From: Sycobia sp. Sy_11
Lineage: Eukaryota > Arthropoda > Insecta > Hymenoptera > Epichrysomallidae
DNA length: 64,000 bases
Direction: 5' to 3'
Assembly (NCBI GenBank): GCA_018907035.1
Contig: JACCIC010000005.1
Coordinates: 637,501 to 701,500, forward strand
The notes below the pieces were generated by a model. It saw only the letters and a program-made list of their open reading frames with translations. It did no database searches and was not told where the DNA came from. A program made the translations under genes and the position numbers. Shown here one piece after another: positions 13,501-23,822 of the stretch (the first letter of the stretch is position 1; each line of letters starts with the position of its first letter).

Positions 13501-16500
13501 ATGGATACTAAAAATACATGTACACGTGTTGCTTTAAATAAAAATGCGTTCGATATCCGAAATTTTGATAACTCGGATGAATTAGTTCTGGTGAAAAATA
13601 GTAATTTAGCGATTTAAAAGAATAATCGAAGAAAATATTTTCTGTCCGACACCTTACAAATACTTTCTACATCTTTACGCAGAATATTGTTGACAGGAAT
13701 TTCTCGCAAATATTTTTTACATTGGAGAGAATGTAATGGAAACTTTCTGAAAGGTTCCTTTAGCTTTCAGAAAGCTTGAATCAGTCTTTACGAAGTTTGA
13801 AATAAGCTTTATATGGTAGAATTTCGAAGGTTTCCCGAAAGATTGTCAAAAGCTTCAAAGGAATAATTATAACGGTACTTTCTCCTAGATATTCCAAGCT
13901 TACGGGAATGTCTCCCGAATGCTGTCTGTTAGATTCGGTAATCCTTCATGGAAGCTTTACCAAAATTCTCTAACCAATTCTCACGCTAACCGGGCTAATC
14001 TCTTGCAAATATTTCGCAGCTCACCTGTTCCCGAACTTCCGCCAGGGTTGACAAGTGAACAAAGTAGCCCCGATTGTTGCACGCCATCCACCTCGAGTCC
14101 CGTACGTCGGCCACTTCGCGACCGATCAGATACGTAAAGATACGAACGGGCATGTCGGCCAGATCCGGATTATCGGGATTGCTCGCCCAATTGTAACGCT
14201 GAAATATCTCCTTGTAATTTTCCGGCACACCGTCGGTGATCAGCATTATCGCCTGATTGCAGCAGGCGCCGCGCCTCTGCTCGCGAAAGTCCTCGAGCAT
14301 ATCGAAGGCATAAGTGAGGATCATGGAGAAGTTGGCGATGCGCTCGGTGTTCATTTCCGATATGCCGTTCTTCAGCTCGCGGATGTTGGCCAGATTGGCC
14401 TGGACGAGTCCGTCACCGAAGCAGGGCACCACCTGTCGTGAAACAAAAGCTACTTTTATTCTATATAACTCTAGTGCATTTCGAGGTAATTGATCATGTA
14501 TTACTGTGATTTTATCGTAACGCTTATATTATTAAAAGTCAAACTCGATATTGATAGAAGTCGAACGCGTTAATTTGAGAAATACATAGATCTCGGTGAA
14601 TAAACGATTCGAGCTTGGCAATGACTGATTTTCAACCAAGTATTTCAGAAACATAGATGCCGAAGACTCGAAGTTGCATTCTTATACAGACATTTTGACG
14701 TTTCCGTTAAGTCACTTTGTAATGAGTCGACGATCCAATTGTCTGGAAATGTACGAGTCTCAATTCTAGCGATGATATTTACATTTTTTCCCGTATTATG
14801 ATTGTCAATAGTGGATTTTTTTGTTCAACAATAAGCAATATTGGAGTCTCAATTTATTTTCGTAATAAAGTTTCGTTTCTTAGAACCTTTTGATCAAAAT
14901 TTAAGAGCTGGAATAAGAAAACTTTTGTTTTATTTCAGAAAAATATTAGTTTGATCGTTACTTGATTTTCTTTTATTCATTTCATTATCAATTTCGTAAT
15001 AAGCTAACATATTCCTTTCGATTCGTAAATGGATTTACACATATAAATAATTTAATTTTAATTTTAATTCACTTTGCAACAATGTATCAGAGAATATTCT
15101 TTATGATCGTAATTAATTTCATATAAGAATATTTCATATAAGACTTTTTGAAATTACATACACACGCACCTGAGAATAAAATTTCGTGCATTTGAGCTAC
15201 GTCATAGTTGGTTGTAAATGAGGATAAAATTCTAAGCTAATTACAAAATTGTCGCTACTTGCAATAACGGTGAAAAAAGAAAATCTACTATATCATCGAT
15301 AACGTTTTCACTTTATGTAAATATCTTTACTAATTTCTATGATTATCAGATTATCCATAATCTCATTGATCCTTGCCCGTGCCGTATATATCTTGAATAC
15401 CGGAAACTTTATAACAATCTCAGATTAACATAAAAGTCAATGCAACTGTCTATCGAATAAATCAAAAGTCTAGTCGTAAAACGATGTACCCAAGAGATTA
15501 CAGAAAAACAATCCTTAATGCACCGAATTAATTCATTATTTCTATGAATTAATCAGGTTTCACCGTACAGGCATGATTATATTCTAGCAATCAATAATTA
15601 GGGATTCACAAGTATCCAAGACGAACCTTGGTATTGTCCGGTTTCATATTGGAATTTATGTATTAGGAATTTAATTATGAGGTATTGCAAGTATCTTGAT
15701 CTGGTTTATATTGTATTATTTGATATTTTTAATGGATTAGAAACTTAAATGAGTTTTAACTATTCAAGATTATTACCAAGCAATCAAATCATCATCATAG
15801 TCATAAAAAATATTCTTATTATTTACTTTTAGAATTACTTAAAATACGTGCGCGCGATATGCATTTAAAATATTAATCCGCGTTCACAATCTAATATAAT
15901 ATAATTGCAATTTGAAAAAGTAGCATAGAGACCGCTTTCCATGATTTTTCTTTTCAAAATGGAGGTTTTTGAATATTGTTGCTTTCAGATAATTTAATGG
16001 ATTAAACATTTTTAATATATACAATCGTTTTATTGTAAGATACATTGGCAAAGATGGCTATGTATATCACTTCTGCATGAATTTTTTCAAGTCGAATCAT
16101 CATGGCGGCATAACGTAGATGTTTAGTAAAAGATGAACCAATTTATTTTCTGTCATTTGGCCAGATAATTACAATAGTTTTAGTGTGAAAATTTATTATT
16201 TATTAAAATATTTTCTTGGCCTTATAACGGCTTATCATCCATTTTAAGTAAATATTAGCTAAATTTTCCAAAATTAAACAGTACCTTCTTGCCAATGTCA
16301 AGACAATACCGTTAATCCCAAGACTCAAAAATGATTTCGACGATACTTTACTCGACGATACTTTTTCAATATACCAAAACACATTCTATATTAAATCTCG
16401 ACTGGTCTTCGTTTTGTTGAAGCATAATATAATAATTGTCCAAAAAGAACAGGCATCCACTCACCCACTCGGTGATATTCGAAAACTTGAAGATATTGAC

Positions 16501-19500
16501 GTAATCGTTGTTGCCGAGGGTGTCGAGTATGTTGTTCACCACGTGACGCGCTATCTCCTTCCTCATTCCCGTCATGCTGCCCGAGGTGTCGACCAGGATG
16601 AGCACGTCCTTGGGACTCGTCGCAGCCTCGATGTACCAGCTCCTCGTCCGGCAATCGAACAGATCCGGATCGTGGGGATCGCTGCCGTTCGGCTTCCAAT
16701 TCAGGGCCGGATACTGGCGCATGAAGCCGGTCGAGCTGCCGAAGTACTGCCACGACAGCGACGGGTCGGTCTTGTAATTGTTCTTGAACGTGTCGTCGAG
16801 CTCCTCGGACCAGCGTATCGCGCGCAGCACCTCCTTGGCCCGGCCGTAGACGGTGGTCGGCACGTGGACTGCCGAGTAATTGAGATTAACGTCGCCGCCG
16901 AAGTGATCGCTGTAGCTGGTCGCTATCTCCGTGTAGTTCTTCGCGTCCCTGTACGCGTAGTCGTCGTCGGGCGGTTCGCGCGGCGCGTCTGACAGCGAGG
17001 CGGCGAGGGCCGAGGATTCGGCGACGTCCATTATACGCTGAATGTATAGAAAGAGGATCGAATGAAGATGTTGTTTCTTTCGAGGGGGGCGGGGCGGGGG
17101 AGGTGGGTGTTGTTTCGTTTATTGTTTTTATGTAAGAGGAATATATGAGTTTTTTAAAATGAATTTTCTCTTTTAACGGGAAGTCTAAACTGAGGTCTCA
17201 CAAGGGAAGTCTGCAGTGACTTGTTAAATACTCACTTTTATCTGCAGTATATATGCATTAAAGGTAAGAAAAAAAAAACGTCTTACCATTATTACATTCA
17301 AGTGGACATTAAAGCTCATTATTTTTAATTAAATGCTGTATTCAACAATTCTCAAATATTGAACCCCTTTCCATAATTTCAATACATGAATTCAATACGA
17401 TAAATTTTCATAAATATAATTATATTGAAGCTTTTTAATTTATTTATTATGTATGCAATTTTTTTTAATGTAAAGAGAATTTCATACAGTTCATCTAAAA
17501 AATTGAAATATTGATAATTAAGTTATATAAATACATATAAAATTTTTATTTAATATATTTAAGTAGTTGATTACATTAAGTTGAACACGAATTTTCACTC
17601 AATACACATAATTATTTTTAAAACAAGCAATTTCCTAAATCAGGTTACTTTAATTTTTATTGTTCATTATCTAATATACAATATGATATACTCCCTCTAA
17701 CTCATTATGTGACAAAATAGGAAATCAAGATTCATAAAAAGTATACACATTTTTAATTTATTTATTTATGATTTTATCAACTATTTAAATATACAAGTTA
17801 AAAGAATTTTGTTTATGTATTATATATATATATATGACTTATGTATCATTATCCTCTTGTAGGGAAATGACATATGAGATTTTCTAAATGTAATGAATTA
17901 AAATTAATTATTTAAATACATTATTTCATAAACTTAATTATAATTATATTAATGAAAATATAATGCATACTATGTTCAATCTATTGAAATTAGATGTACT
18001 AAATAAAAAATAATCACTAAGAATTAAATAATACCGTTTAGTATAGTATTGAATTCAAAATAAGGGGAATAATGCATCATTTTAATAAAAACATTATATA
18101 CATTTTTTAAAATTTAATACATATATTGTTAAGGTGAAGGTGGAGACGATGGGTTAGTCAGTCACTGAAAACTTCCCTTGTTAACGAAAATATTAAAACG
18201 TATGAAAATGCATAGAAAGATATTCCCATGTGTATCAAAACCTATACAAAATCGTCATTTCTAGCAAGGTCTCAAAAATTTTAATATATTTTAATATATT
18301 TTGCTACATTTTCATTTAATATATACATTGATACAAATTTAAAATGTATTGATATTCATCAATACGTATCATAGAGCATAGAAGTGTATATTGAAGTATA
18401 TTCAGGATCGTTCAATATAACTTTGAAAGAAAATGAACGGTATGAATGAGTATAATAATCGCACAATGTACTGAATCGTGCCAGGCTGTATTAAAATGAT
18501 TCAAAACCCGATAGAATCCGTACGATTATGAACACATTGATACATTTTGACCTATTTTGATAACTTTTGATAAACTTCGACACGTCCTTAATGCACTTTG
18601 ATACATTGTAATATTACCGTAGGATCTTTTATATATATTTTTACCTCAAATAAGTCTTATTAAAATCTAATAAAACCATAGTGGAAAGAAATGTAGTCCT
18701 ATAAAAATATTACAAGAATTTGACAAACTTTACCAAACGTTGTAAAAGGCCTGAAATTTAGGTTATTTAGCAAGGTCTCGCATGTTTAACAAAGTTTGAC
18801 CAGGTTTAGACAAGTTCGGCAAAGATTGGCAAAGTTTGGAAAGGCTTGAAAAGTTTAGAAGGCACTGGGACGATCTGAAAGAATGTAGAAAACTTCAACA
18901 AAAAAATTCTCATAAATAAAAAATACATTTATCATCAATTACGTTTTATACAATTCATTAAATTCATTAATAACATTTATATTTTCAGGCTTAGCTTAGA
19001 AATATTAGCAAACCTTAGTAACGTAATTTTTTCTCCTAGAAAATATGAAATTTCGAAAAAAAGAAAAAAAGTAGAAAAAAGACAATTATTTTTATTAAAT
19101 TTTAACGCTTTCTTACGTAAAGCATCTTTCAAGGGTACTGTACACAGAAAATATATTTTATACCCGACACTCTTCAATTATACTAAAGACTTACCTGTAT
19201 AGCGTCGACTTTGGAGTTCATCATCCCCTGGATCTGTTTGGCGATGGTCTCCACGAGGCTTTTCCCATCGTTGATTTTAATTTCCACGTCTTTGTAATTC
19301 TCGTGAAATTTATCCACGTTGGTGACGTACTTGCCGAGCTGCAGAAGTTCGAAGCTGACCTTGTCCGACCATAATTTAACACTGAATGGGCTGAAAATAA
19401 AACGTGAATGGAGTCAATCGTTCAGAAATGGGAAATAATAGAACGGGAATTAGATACGAGTTTTTAGAAATATCTCGATAGAATTTTTTTCGAAATATTA

Positions 19501-21572
19501 CTGTTAACATGTAACTATTACTCGTTCGCGAAACTTTCTTAGATTATGGAATGAATTGAATTCGATAAAGTCAAAAGGAAAAGGTGAAAAAATTCTACTG
19601 TCTACGTTTATTTTTACCTACAAAAAGAAAATTGCGTATGCGGATTAATTTACAATCTGGTATTCTTATTATCGACAGTCGTCAGAACAATTTGCTGCGA
19701 ATAAATTTGAATCGATGTGGCCGACGCAATAATTTCGGTTAATTATTTATAATATACTTCCGACACTTTACAAACTTTTACATAAGTACGTACATTTTCA
19801 GTTCATTTGCTGTAAATTGAATTAATGTTTCATAGAGATTAATCATTTTTCAAATACGCACGTTACTTAAATTATGATTATTCAGCGGACCTAACAGTAA
19901 TGTAAATTATTTTTGTTAATAATTGAAAAGCAGCAGTTTAATTAAATCGCGTCCTCTCCGAGATTGCTTTTAATTATAATAAAACAAAAATTCTATATGT
20001 ACGCAATTCTCATTTTAATCGAATTCCTCTCTATCCATACAAATGATTAACTTCCCGTGAAACTTTATCAAATTTTTCCATTCTTTTCTGTATAATATAT
20101 CTATATTCACTCAAGGATCGCGCCCAGTATCGTTAAATTCTATTAATAAATATAGCGGAGCTTTTGCTCGACGGCGCGTGTTCACAAACGTCCATTATTC
20201 GGAACGCGTCATAATGCTCGCGCTAATTCACTATAAGAGCGTACGATGTGTATTACAACTTCGTCCAGGAGTGTTATATTATTGTTATTATTGTCAAGCG
20301 AGAGTTTAGAATGTGTGCGTATAATAGTAGATCCGCGCGCGTTATTCTCACCTATATCTATACATAAACTACATGGCCGTATCTCCCAATAAAGTCCACT
20401 TCTGTTTTTAGCTTGTTAAAACATCCAATTAATAAATGTAAAGTGTGTTAAACTACAATATAGAAATATTCTTTGTTCTTTTAGTGAAAAGAGCTAATTA
20501 TATATACTGTACAATTATATATCATAATATATAAATTGCGTAACAATTAAAACTAATAATTCACCGATGGAGCACCGAAGTTCCGAAACATAGTTCAATA
20601 TTTCGTTATGAGTGCGAGAGATATTGGAATTGGAAAGAGACCAGAAATTTAATTCAACACCTTTAGAAAGATATATATTAGGAAATTTGTTTCTTTCAAC
20701 ATTCATTCAGTCAACAGTTAAGAAGAATAACGTTTGAATTGTTTTTATTTTTTATTACCGTCCAATCCGTCGATAAAGTTTTTTTTTTTGTTATATACAT
20801 ACGAATTTGAATTGCGAAATGCATGAATCTACTTGTCAATTTATATGCTTAAGTAGTATTGCGTACTTATTAATACTTAGGTACAAAATTATAATTTTCT
20901 TGTAAATATGGAAAAGCGTTGACATGTTCATGCCAAAGCTTTCAATGCAGACCGCACAAAACCGATTGAAATTCATTGACACATTTATATAAATTTTCTA
21001 TACGTTTATAGAAATACATTAGAAAATAAAATTTATCAATTTTCGTTAATTTAATAAATATATACTGGTGAATATTATAATTATATTGAAAAATGTCGAA
21101 GCTGCCAGAATTTTGCAATACATTTCATATTTTTTTTTGTTTCAAATCAATATATTCGCGGTAAGCCGTAATAAATGTCCAAAGTGTTTTTAACAACTTA
21201 AAGTACACCGGGATTATAAAGATTAACAATAAACAATACTACAATACTAGCAATAAAAATTACTTATTTCATTTCACGGCTAAGTTTTCGGTCAATTGTC
21301 ATGCCGAGAAAGGAAAAATTATAAATAGTTTTCGTATGCATGTTTTAGACGCGCAATATAAAAAAGGAAGAAATGTTAAATTTTGAAGAAAAAGCATTTT
21401 CCAGATAGAAAATGGGCTTTATTGGGAGAAATGATTGTGCATATATATATATATGTGTGTATGTGTATATATATACATGTAAAAGCGGCGCCCCCGTCGC
21501 ACTGCGGAAAAATCAACTCGGTTATTTTTAATGAGTGAACGTCAAATATTCTCACATACACGCTAGTTTGCA

Positions 21573-21613
<41 letters not shown>

Positions 21614-22137
21614 AGCACTGTTTAAAAAACAAAGTTAATTAATGTCTTGTGAAAGCTTCGTGAAAGCTTTCTCTCTCTCTCACTCTAGCGCGCGTGCGTG
21701 TGCGTGCGTAAAGTGTCCCTCTGACGATGGGACGTCGTATTGTAATAGTTGTTTAGAACTTGACACGCATACACGGGCATTCAATTAAACCCGATCGATG
21801 TCCCGTCACTGGGGTCGAGTTGGTGGAGGGGGAAGATGGGTCGAATAACGACAATCATATACAAGAAAATAATTCAATATACAGAGCATCAAAAAGAACA
21901 CCGTATTAAGCGCATGTATATATATATATATTATACGGATAAATTGTTCGAGGCGACTTTTTGTATATAATTTGATTCGAGTGAATGTGCGATCGTTTGA
22001 TACCCATCCGTTTCTGTCGAGATAAAGCAAGAATATATATCCGCGTTCCTCTCCAGGCGATCTCACCATTTTTCGGTAGCAGAATCGTCTAATGAAGGAC
22101 TAAATTGCAACTATCTCCGGTGTGTGTGCGCGCGTGC

Positions 22138-22185
<48 letters not shown>

Positions 22186-22405
22186 TCGTAAATAATGGCT
22201 AGACTCGTTGGACGTGTTACTTATAGGACATGCGCGAGGATCCTCGCGCACGCGGCAGATGATCACCCGGTAACATAAAGACCCACATTCGACGCGACTC
22301 CAGTCCCCCTCCCCCCTGTTTAAGCGCATCGAGGATCGATTCTGCCCCCTCCCCTTCCCACCCTATCCACGCTCGTGTGTCACAGTCGAGACGCGTATCC
22401 CACAG

Positions 22406-22455
<50 letters not shown>

Positions 22456-23028
22456 ACCCCTTTGCATCGCACTTTTATGACTTTCGATGCACTTCAAAAA
22501 AAAAAAACAGATAAAATTTCGAAAAATCGGAAAAACCTTCACCACGGACGATCCCACGCTCAAAAGTTTTTCACCGACCCTCTCGCCTAATGAACGATCG
22601 ACGCGCGTGCTTCAGGAGATATACACAGATGCGACAGCGCCACGAGTCCCGCGCGTATAAACACACGCGACAGGCTCGCGCGAGGGGGAGGGGCGGGAGG
22701 AGACGGGGCGGACGACAGCCGACGAAGACGACGTGCACGCCCCCCCCCCTGGAGGTTCCATCGACAAATAGCACAATCGAATGATTTACGCGCGACGCAC
22801 GCACGCCCCGCGCTCTCTCCTCGTACGATGTGCACGCCACGCGCGTCGCACCAGCTCGCCTTCGACGGACTGCGCTTCGACTTACGTGTTGAGGGAGACG
22901 CCGCTCGCTGCGCCGGGCCCGGGCGCCCCGACGAGCAGCAGCAGCAGCAGCAGCGACAGTAGGGCCATCGTCCTCAGGAGCGGCGGCGACCGCGACCGCT
23001 GAGGGGGGCGGCCGCCCCGGCGGCTCAT
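1679..23028 (-). CDS. Gene A: voltage-gated calcium channel alpha-2/delta-3-like subunit (3' end outside window)
   Basis: Extracellular auxiliary subunit of Cav channels that binds the alpha-1 pore subunit and raises its surface and presynaptic density (family knowledge). Fourteen constitutive exons join in frame: 22886-23028, 19195-19390, 16465-17037, 14025-14432, 12347-12661, 10136-10216, 9651-9725, 9458-9562, 9231-9305, 8029-8179, 7437-7503, 6588-6706, 5219-5348, 1679-1989, giving 916 complete codons. A candidate cassette exon is at 11772-11792. Visible in order: a leucine-rich signal peptide, an N-terminal alpha-2 region, a VWA domain with MIDAS DTSGS at residues 263-267, then a Cache-type region around GTDVP and [16 protein letters not shown]. 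The last exon ends in phase 1 with no stop, and I find no coding sequence in 1-1678, so the delta C-terminus is off the edge. Family assignment is secure; orthology to a particular Drosophila gene (stj or a relative) is not decided. Confidence 0.95.
2253..2290 (+). repeat. (GA)n microsatellite
   Basis: GA dinucleotide run in gene A intron 13; the intron also has a T24 tract at 2782-2805. Confidence 0.95.
3256..3484 (+). repeat. Direct repeat of about 70 bp
   Basis: Units at 3256-3326 and 3415-3484: ACATACTTTTGCATAGTTTC then TTTATACGGCTTTTACAC, versus ACATACTTTTCCATAGTTTC then TTTATATGGCTTTTATAC, both ending ATATGATAACTT. Non-coding, gene A intron 13. Confidence 0.65.
5219..5348 (-). CDS. Gene A exon 14
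   Basis: Entered in phase 1, left in phase 2. Product [20 protein letters not shown] then [20 protein letters not shown] and NVKG. The CD(R/K)(D/E)LI..(V/L)(L/F)(F/D)D segment is shared with the vertebrate subunits (CDKELIQEVLFDAVV in alpha-2/delta-3); NKS is a glycosylation sequon. Acceptor ACACGCGCAG, donor GTACGC. Confidence 0.93.
6588..6706 (-). CDS. Gene A exon 13
   Basis: Entered in phase 2, left in phase 1. Product [20 protein letters not shown] followed by [20 protein letters not shown]. It parallels RYHYLEGHEFDRPEDELRHF in gene B, confirming the paralogy. Acceptor TGTTTTCCAG, donor GTAAGT. Confidence 0.94.
7437..7503 (-). CDS. Gene A exon 12
   Basis: A 67-nt exon, entered in phase 1 and left in phase 2. 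Product [20 protein letters not shown] then YC; homologous to SDYFLGDNWGIHPEWVYCRY in gene B and to the DEWSYCNTDLHP area of vertebrate proteins. Acceptor TGTAGCAG, donor GTAAGT. Confidence 0.94.
8029..8179 (-). CDS. Gene A exon 11
   Basis: Residues 658-707 plus one base. [20 protein letters not shown] leads into [20 protein letters not shown], which matches the family strand (PFSLGVALSRGHGKYFF in vertebrate alpha-2/delta-3). Acceptor GATTTACAG, donor GTAATT, ending in phase 1. Confidence 0.93.
9231..9305 (-). CDS. Gene A exon 10
   Basis: Residues 633-657, [20 protein letters not shown] then HFDNM; phase 0, acceptor GTTATAG, donor GTAAGT. A short linker exon of the Cache-type region, poorly conserved outside insects, supported mainly by its splice sites and by keeping frame with both neighbours. 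Confidence 0.9.
9458..9562 (-). CDS. Gene A exon 9
   Basis: Residues 598-632, [20 protein letters not shown] continuing [15 protein letters not shown]; phase 0, acceptor CATTTTAG, donor [16 protein letters not shown] corresponds to NYSSVDLSEVEW in vertebrate alpha-2/delta-3 and NYNSIDLTEVEI in gene B. Confidence 0.95.
9651..9725 (-). CDS. Gene A exon 8: Cache-type core
   Basis: Residues 573-597 begin [20 protein letters not shown] and end DLRPV; phase 0 at both ends, acceptor TTGTTAG, donor GTATGT. GYAF(I/A)xxNNGY(I/V)LxHP is the conserved Cache strand-turn-strand of alpha-2/delta proteins. Confidence 0.96.
9940..10075 (+). repeat. Dispersed repeat with palindromic core GACAGTCTGACTGTC (copy 1)
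   Basis: Within the intron between gene A exons 7 and 8. Order: TTTCAGATTCTACGGGGGTG, ATAAACAAG, the palindrome at 9989-10003, CATTATTTTAGCTAATATAT, then GACTGTAAGACCGATAAAAA. It matches the right arm of the 39507-40037 element and reverse-oriented copies in gene B introns 8-9 and 6. Confidence 0.7.
10136..10216 (-). CDS. Gene A exon 7: start of Cache-type region (GTDVP motif)
   Basis: Residues 546-572, [20 protein letters not shown] followed by QLMMPHM; phase 0 at both ends, acceptor TTTTTCCAG, donor GTAATA. LLGV(A/V)GTDVP is a near-invariant alpha-2/delta signature. The other gene has LLGVVGTDVPLKDIRKLTLP at the same place. Confidence 0.96.
10217..12346 (-). other. Gene A intron between exons 5 and 7
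   Basis: Contains the candidate cassette microexon near its upstream end and a long (TA)n at 10535-10589. The rest is AT-rich without recognisable content. Confidence 0.75.
11772..11792 (-). CDS. Gene A candidate cassette microexon (21 nt, NITEQVL)
   Basis: On the minus strand a pyrimidine-rich stretch ending TTTGTCCGCAG precedes 21 nt encoding NITEQVL, followed by the donor-like GTGAAA. It lies in the intron between exons 5 and 7, which are both phase 0, so inclusion adds seven residues, including an N-I-T glycosylation sequon, without a frameshift. Without it, ...[16 protein letters not shown]... already equals the family's normal length, so it is optional. A longer 57-nt version (down to 11736, donor GTTGGC) is also in frame. 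Not proven; RNA evidence would settle it. Confidence 0.45.
12347..12661 (-). CDS. Gene A exon 5: post-VWA linker with a basic insert
   Basis: Residues 441-545, phase 0 at both ends. [15 protein letters not shown] and [16 protein letters not shown] are conserved, as is [18 protein letters not shown] at the end. Between them is an insert rich in Lys, Arg and aromatics ([20 protein letters not shown] and on to KHPNLVGD), about 45 residues longer than in vertebrate alpha-2/delta-3. The other gene has an acidic, serine-rich insert at this point. Confidence 0.95.
12662..16464 (-). other. Gene A introns 4 and 3
   Basis: Non-coding parts 12662-14024 and 14433-16464. 13000-13960 is rich in AAGCTT/GAAAGCTT words, suggesting a decayed repeat, but I could not define units. 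The remainder is plain AT-rich sequence. Confidence 0.7.
14025..14432 (-). CDS. Gene A exon 4: second half of VWA domain
   Basis: Residues 305-440, phase 0 at both ends. It begins [20 protein letters not shown] and contains [60 protein letters not shown] and [18 protein letters not shown]. The pattern IMLITDG...YNW...[11 protein letters not shown]...WMAC is diagnostic of the alpha-2/delta VWA domain. Acceptor CGACAG, donor GTGAGC. Confidence 0.97.
16465..17037 (-). CDS. Gene A exon 3: pre-VWA segment and first half of VWA domain with MIDAS
   Basis: Residues 114-304, phase 0 at both ends; acceptor ATTCAG, donor GTGAGT. Contains [16 protein letters not shown], the hallmark [37 protein letters not shown], and the metal-ion-dependent adhesion motif DTSGSMTGM following the VLILV strand. 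In characterised alpha-2/delta proteins this MIDAS is required for channel trafficking. A long open frame on the opposite strand is only the antisense shadow of this GC-rich exon. Confidence 0.97.
17038..19194 (-). other. Gene A intron 2
   Basis: AT-rich, with a purine-rich GGGGGGCGGGGCGGGGGAGG run on the plus strand just upstream of exon 3 (about 17085-17104), the degenerate tandem repeat at 18787-18860 and scattered TTGATACATTTTGA-like words at 18320-18620. Confidence 0.7.
18787..18860 (+). repeat. Degenerate tandem repeat, period about 10 bp
   Basis: Roughly seven successive variants of AAAGTTTGGC: CAAAGTTTGAC, CAGGTTTAGA, CAAGTTCGGC, AAAGATTGGC, AAAGTTTGGA, AAGGCTTGAA, AAGTTTAGAA. Gene A intron 2. 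The words TAGCAAGGTCTC occur just before it and also near 18262. Confidence 0.5.
19195..19390 (-). CDS. Gene A exon 2: N-terminal alpha-2 region
   Basis: Acceptor TTATTTTCAG, donor GTAA; completes codon 48 and ends in phase 0 at residue 113. The product reads [20 protein letters not shown], then continues to [23 protein letters not shown]. This matches the family N-terminus, in which VKLWA... precedes a helical segment upstream of the VWA domain. Confidence 0.92.
19391..22885 (-). other. Gene A intron 1
   Basis: The first 300 bases after exon 1 (22590-22885) stay GC-rich, continuing the CpG-rich gene start. Farther in are (TA)n tracts at 22410-22453, 22139-22184 and 21574-21611. No other exon recognised. 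Confidence 0.75.
22886..23028 (-). CDS. Gene A exon 1: start codon and signal peptide
   Basis: Encodes residues 1-47 plus two bases. A basic leader ([10 protein letters not shown]...) is followed by [20 protein letters not shown], a strong signal-peptide core, then ASGVSLN. The exon ends at a consensus donor, GTAAGT. The start at 23028 gives an unusually long n-region; the in-frame ATG at 22968 would leave a textbook signal peptide and could be the start actually used. A longer open frame overlaps this exon in another phase but does not join to exon 2. Confidence 0.85.
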
Positions 23029-23546
23029 GGCTCGCTGCTGTGATCGATGACAACTGGCGGCATTCGGCGGCTGATCACCAGGACCTGGGCGTCGTCGTCG
23101 TCGTCGTCGTCCTCCTCCTCCTCCTCCTCCTCCTCCTCCTCCTCGTCCGCCTCCTCTTCCTCCGTCGTCGTCCTCGCCGACGTCGACGTCGTCGCTCGCT
23201 GGTCGACGCGAGCGCGCCTCGTCGTGGCTGCTACGGCGGGTTATTATATTGATCCGATTCGGCTTCGGGGGAGTCGCGCACCAACGACCGCTGCTCCCTC
23301 TCCTGCCGATGGCCGTGCTCTTCTACTTGTCGGGTGGAAAAAGCGCGCTCGTACCCCCGCCCCACCCCCCTCTATCCGCCAGGCGCTGGAGCTTGCACGG
23401 TGGTTGCGGCGCGCGCGCGCAGCTTTTTCCCCTCGGCAGGGTGGGGGACGGAAGAGTGGGGGCGGTAGGGGGGGGGTGACATCAGGTGTGCGAGGAGGTC
23501 GCGTTGTTGCGGGACTGCTGTCACTGCTGCTATTGTTGTTGACACT
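23029..23546 (-). promoter_or_regulatory. GC-rich presumptive 5' leader of gene A
   Basis: Strongly GC- and CpG-rich compared with its surroundings, with runs read on the plus strand as (GTC)n and (CTC)n near 23088-23150. If transcription starts near 23546 this would be a leader of about 520 nt. Open frames on both strands here are low-complexity consequences of base composition. Inferred from position and composition only. Confidence 0.45.
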
Positions 23547-23578
23547 GGGTCGTATATAGTCGCGATTCGATATTTATA
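23543..23578 (-). promoter_or_regulatory. Core promoter candidate of gene A (TATAAATA + initiator-like CAGTG)
   Basis: Minus strand: a perfect TATAAATA at 23578-23571, then CAGTG at 23547-23543, so the A of the initiator-like site is about 32 bases downstream of the first T, the standard spacing for arthropod TATA/Inr promoters. It sits just outside the GC-rich leader. Motif and spacing are direct observation; function is inferred. Confidence 0.45.
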
Positions 23579-23580
23579 TA

Positions 23581-23763
23581 CGTATTATATATCTTTTGAT
23601 GTTCGAAGCGCGAGGGGGCGAGAGGGAAATGTGTACACACGTATATAGCCCGTTACGTTATTACAGCTCTCATTTCCAAAGGGGAACTGTATTGATTCGT
23701 GTATATATTTTTCTTCGTGGTTATCAACTATCAATGTGCAAGTTGTAGCAACAACTAAACTAA

Positions 23764-23822
<59 letters not shown>

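Noticed and set aside
16414..16992. 192-residue plus-strand open frame
   Set aside because: Exact antisense of gene A exon 3, which carries the conserved VWA sequence; the plus frame has no family resemblance. The same applies to plus-strand frames over 14055-14441, 40538-40975, 48561-48989, 52402-52704 and 56645-57082.
22571..23053. 160-residue minus-strand open frame over the start of gene A
   Set aside because: It is in a different phase from the signal peptide and does not join to exon 2; long open frames are expected by chance in this CpG-rich stretch.
23047..23559. 170-residue serine-rich plus-strand frame
   Set aside because: Low-complexity translation of (GTC)n/(CTC)n in the GC-rich leader region; no start context, domain or splice partner.
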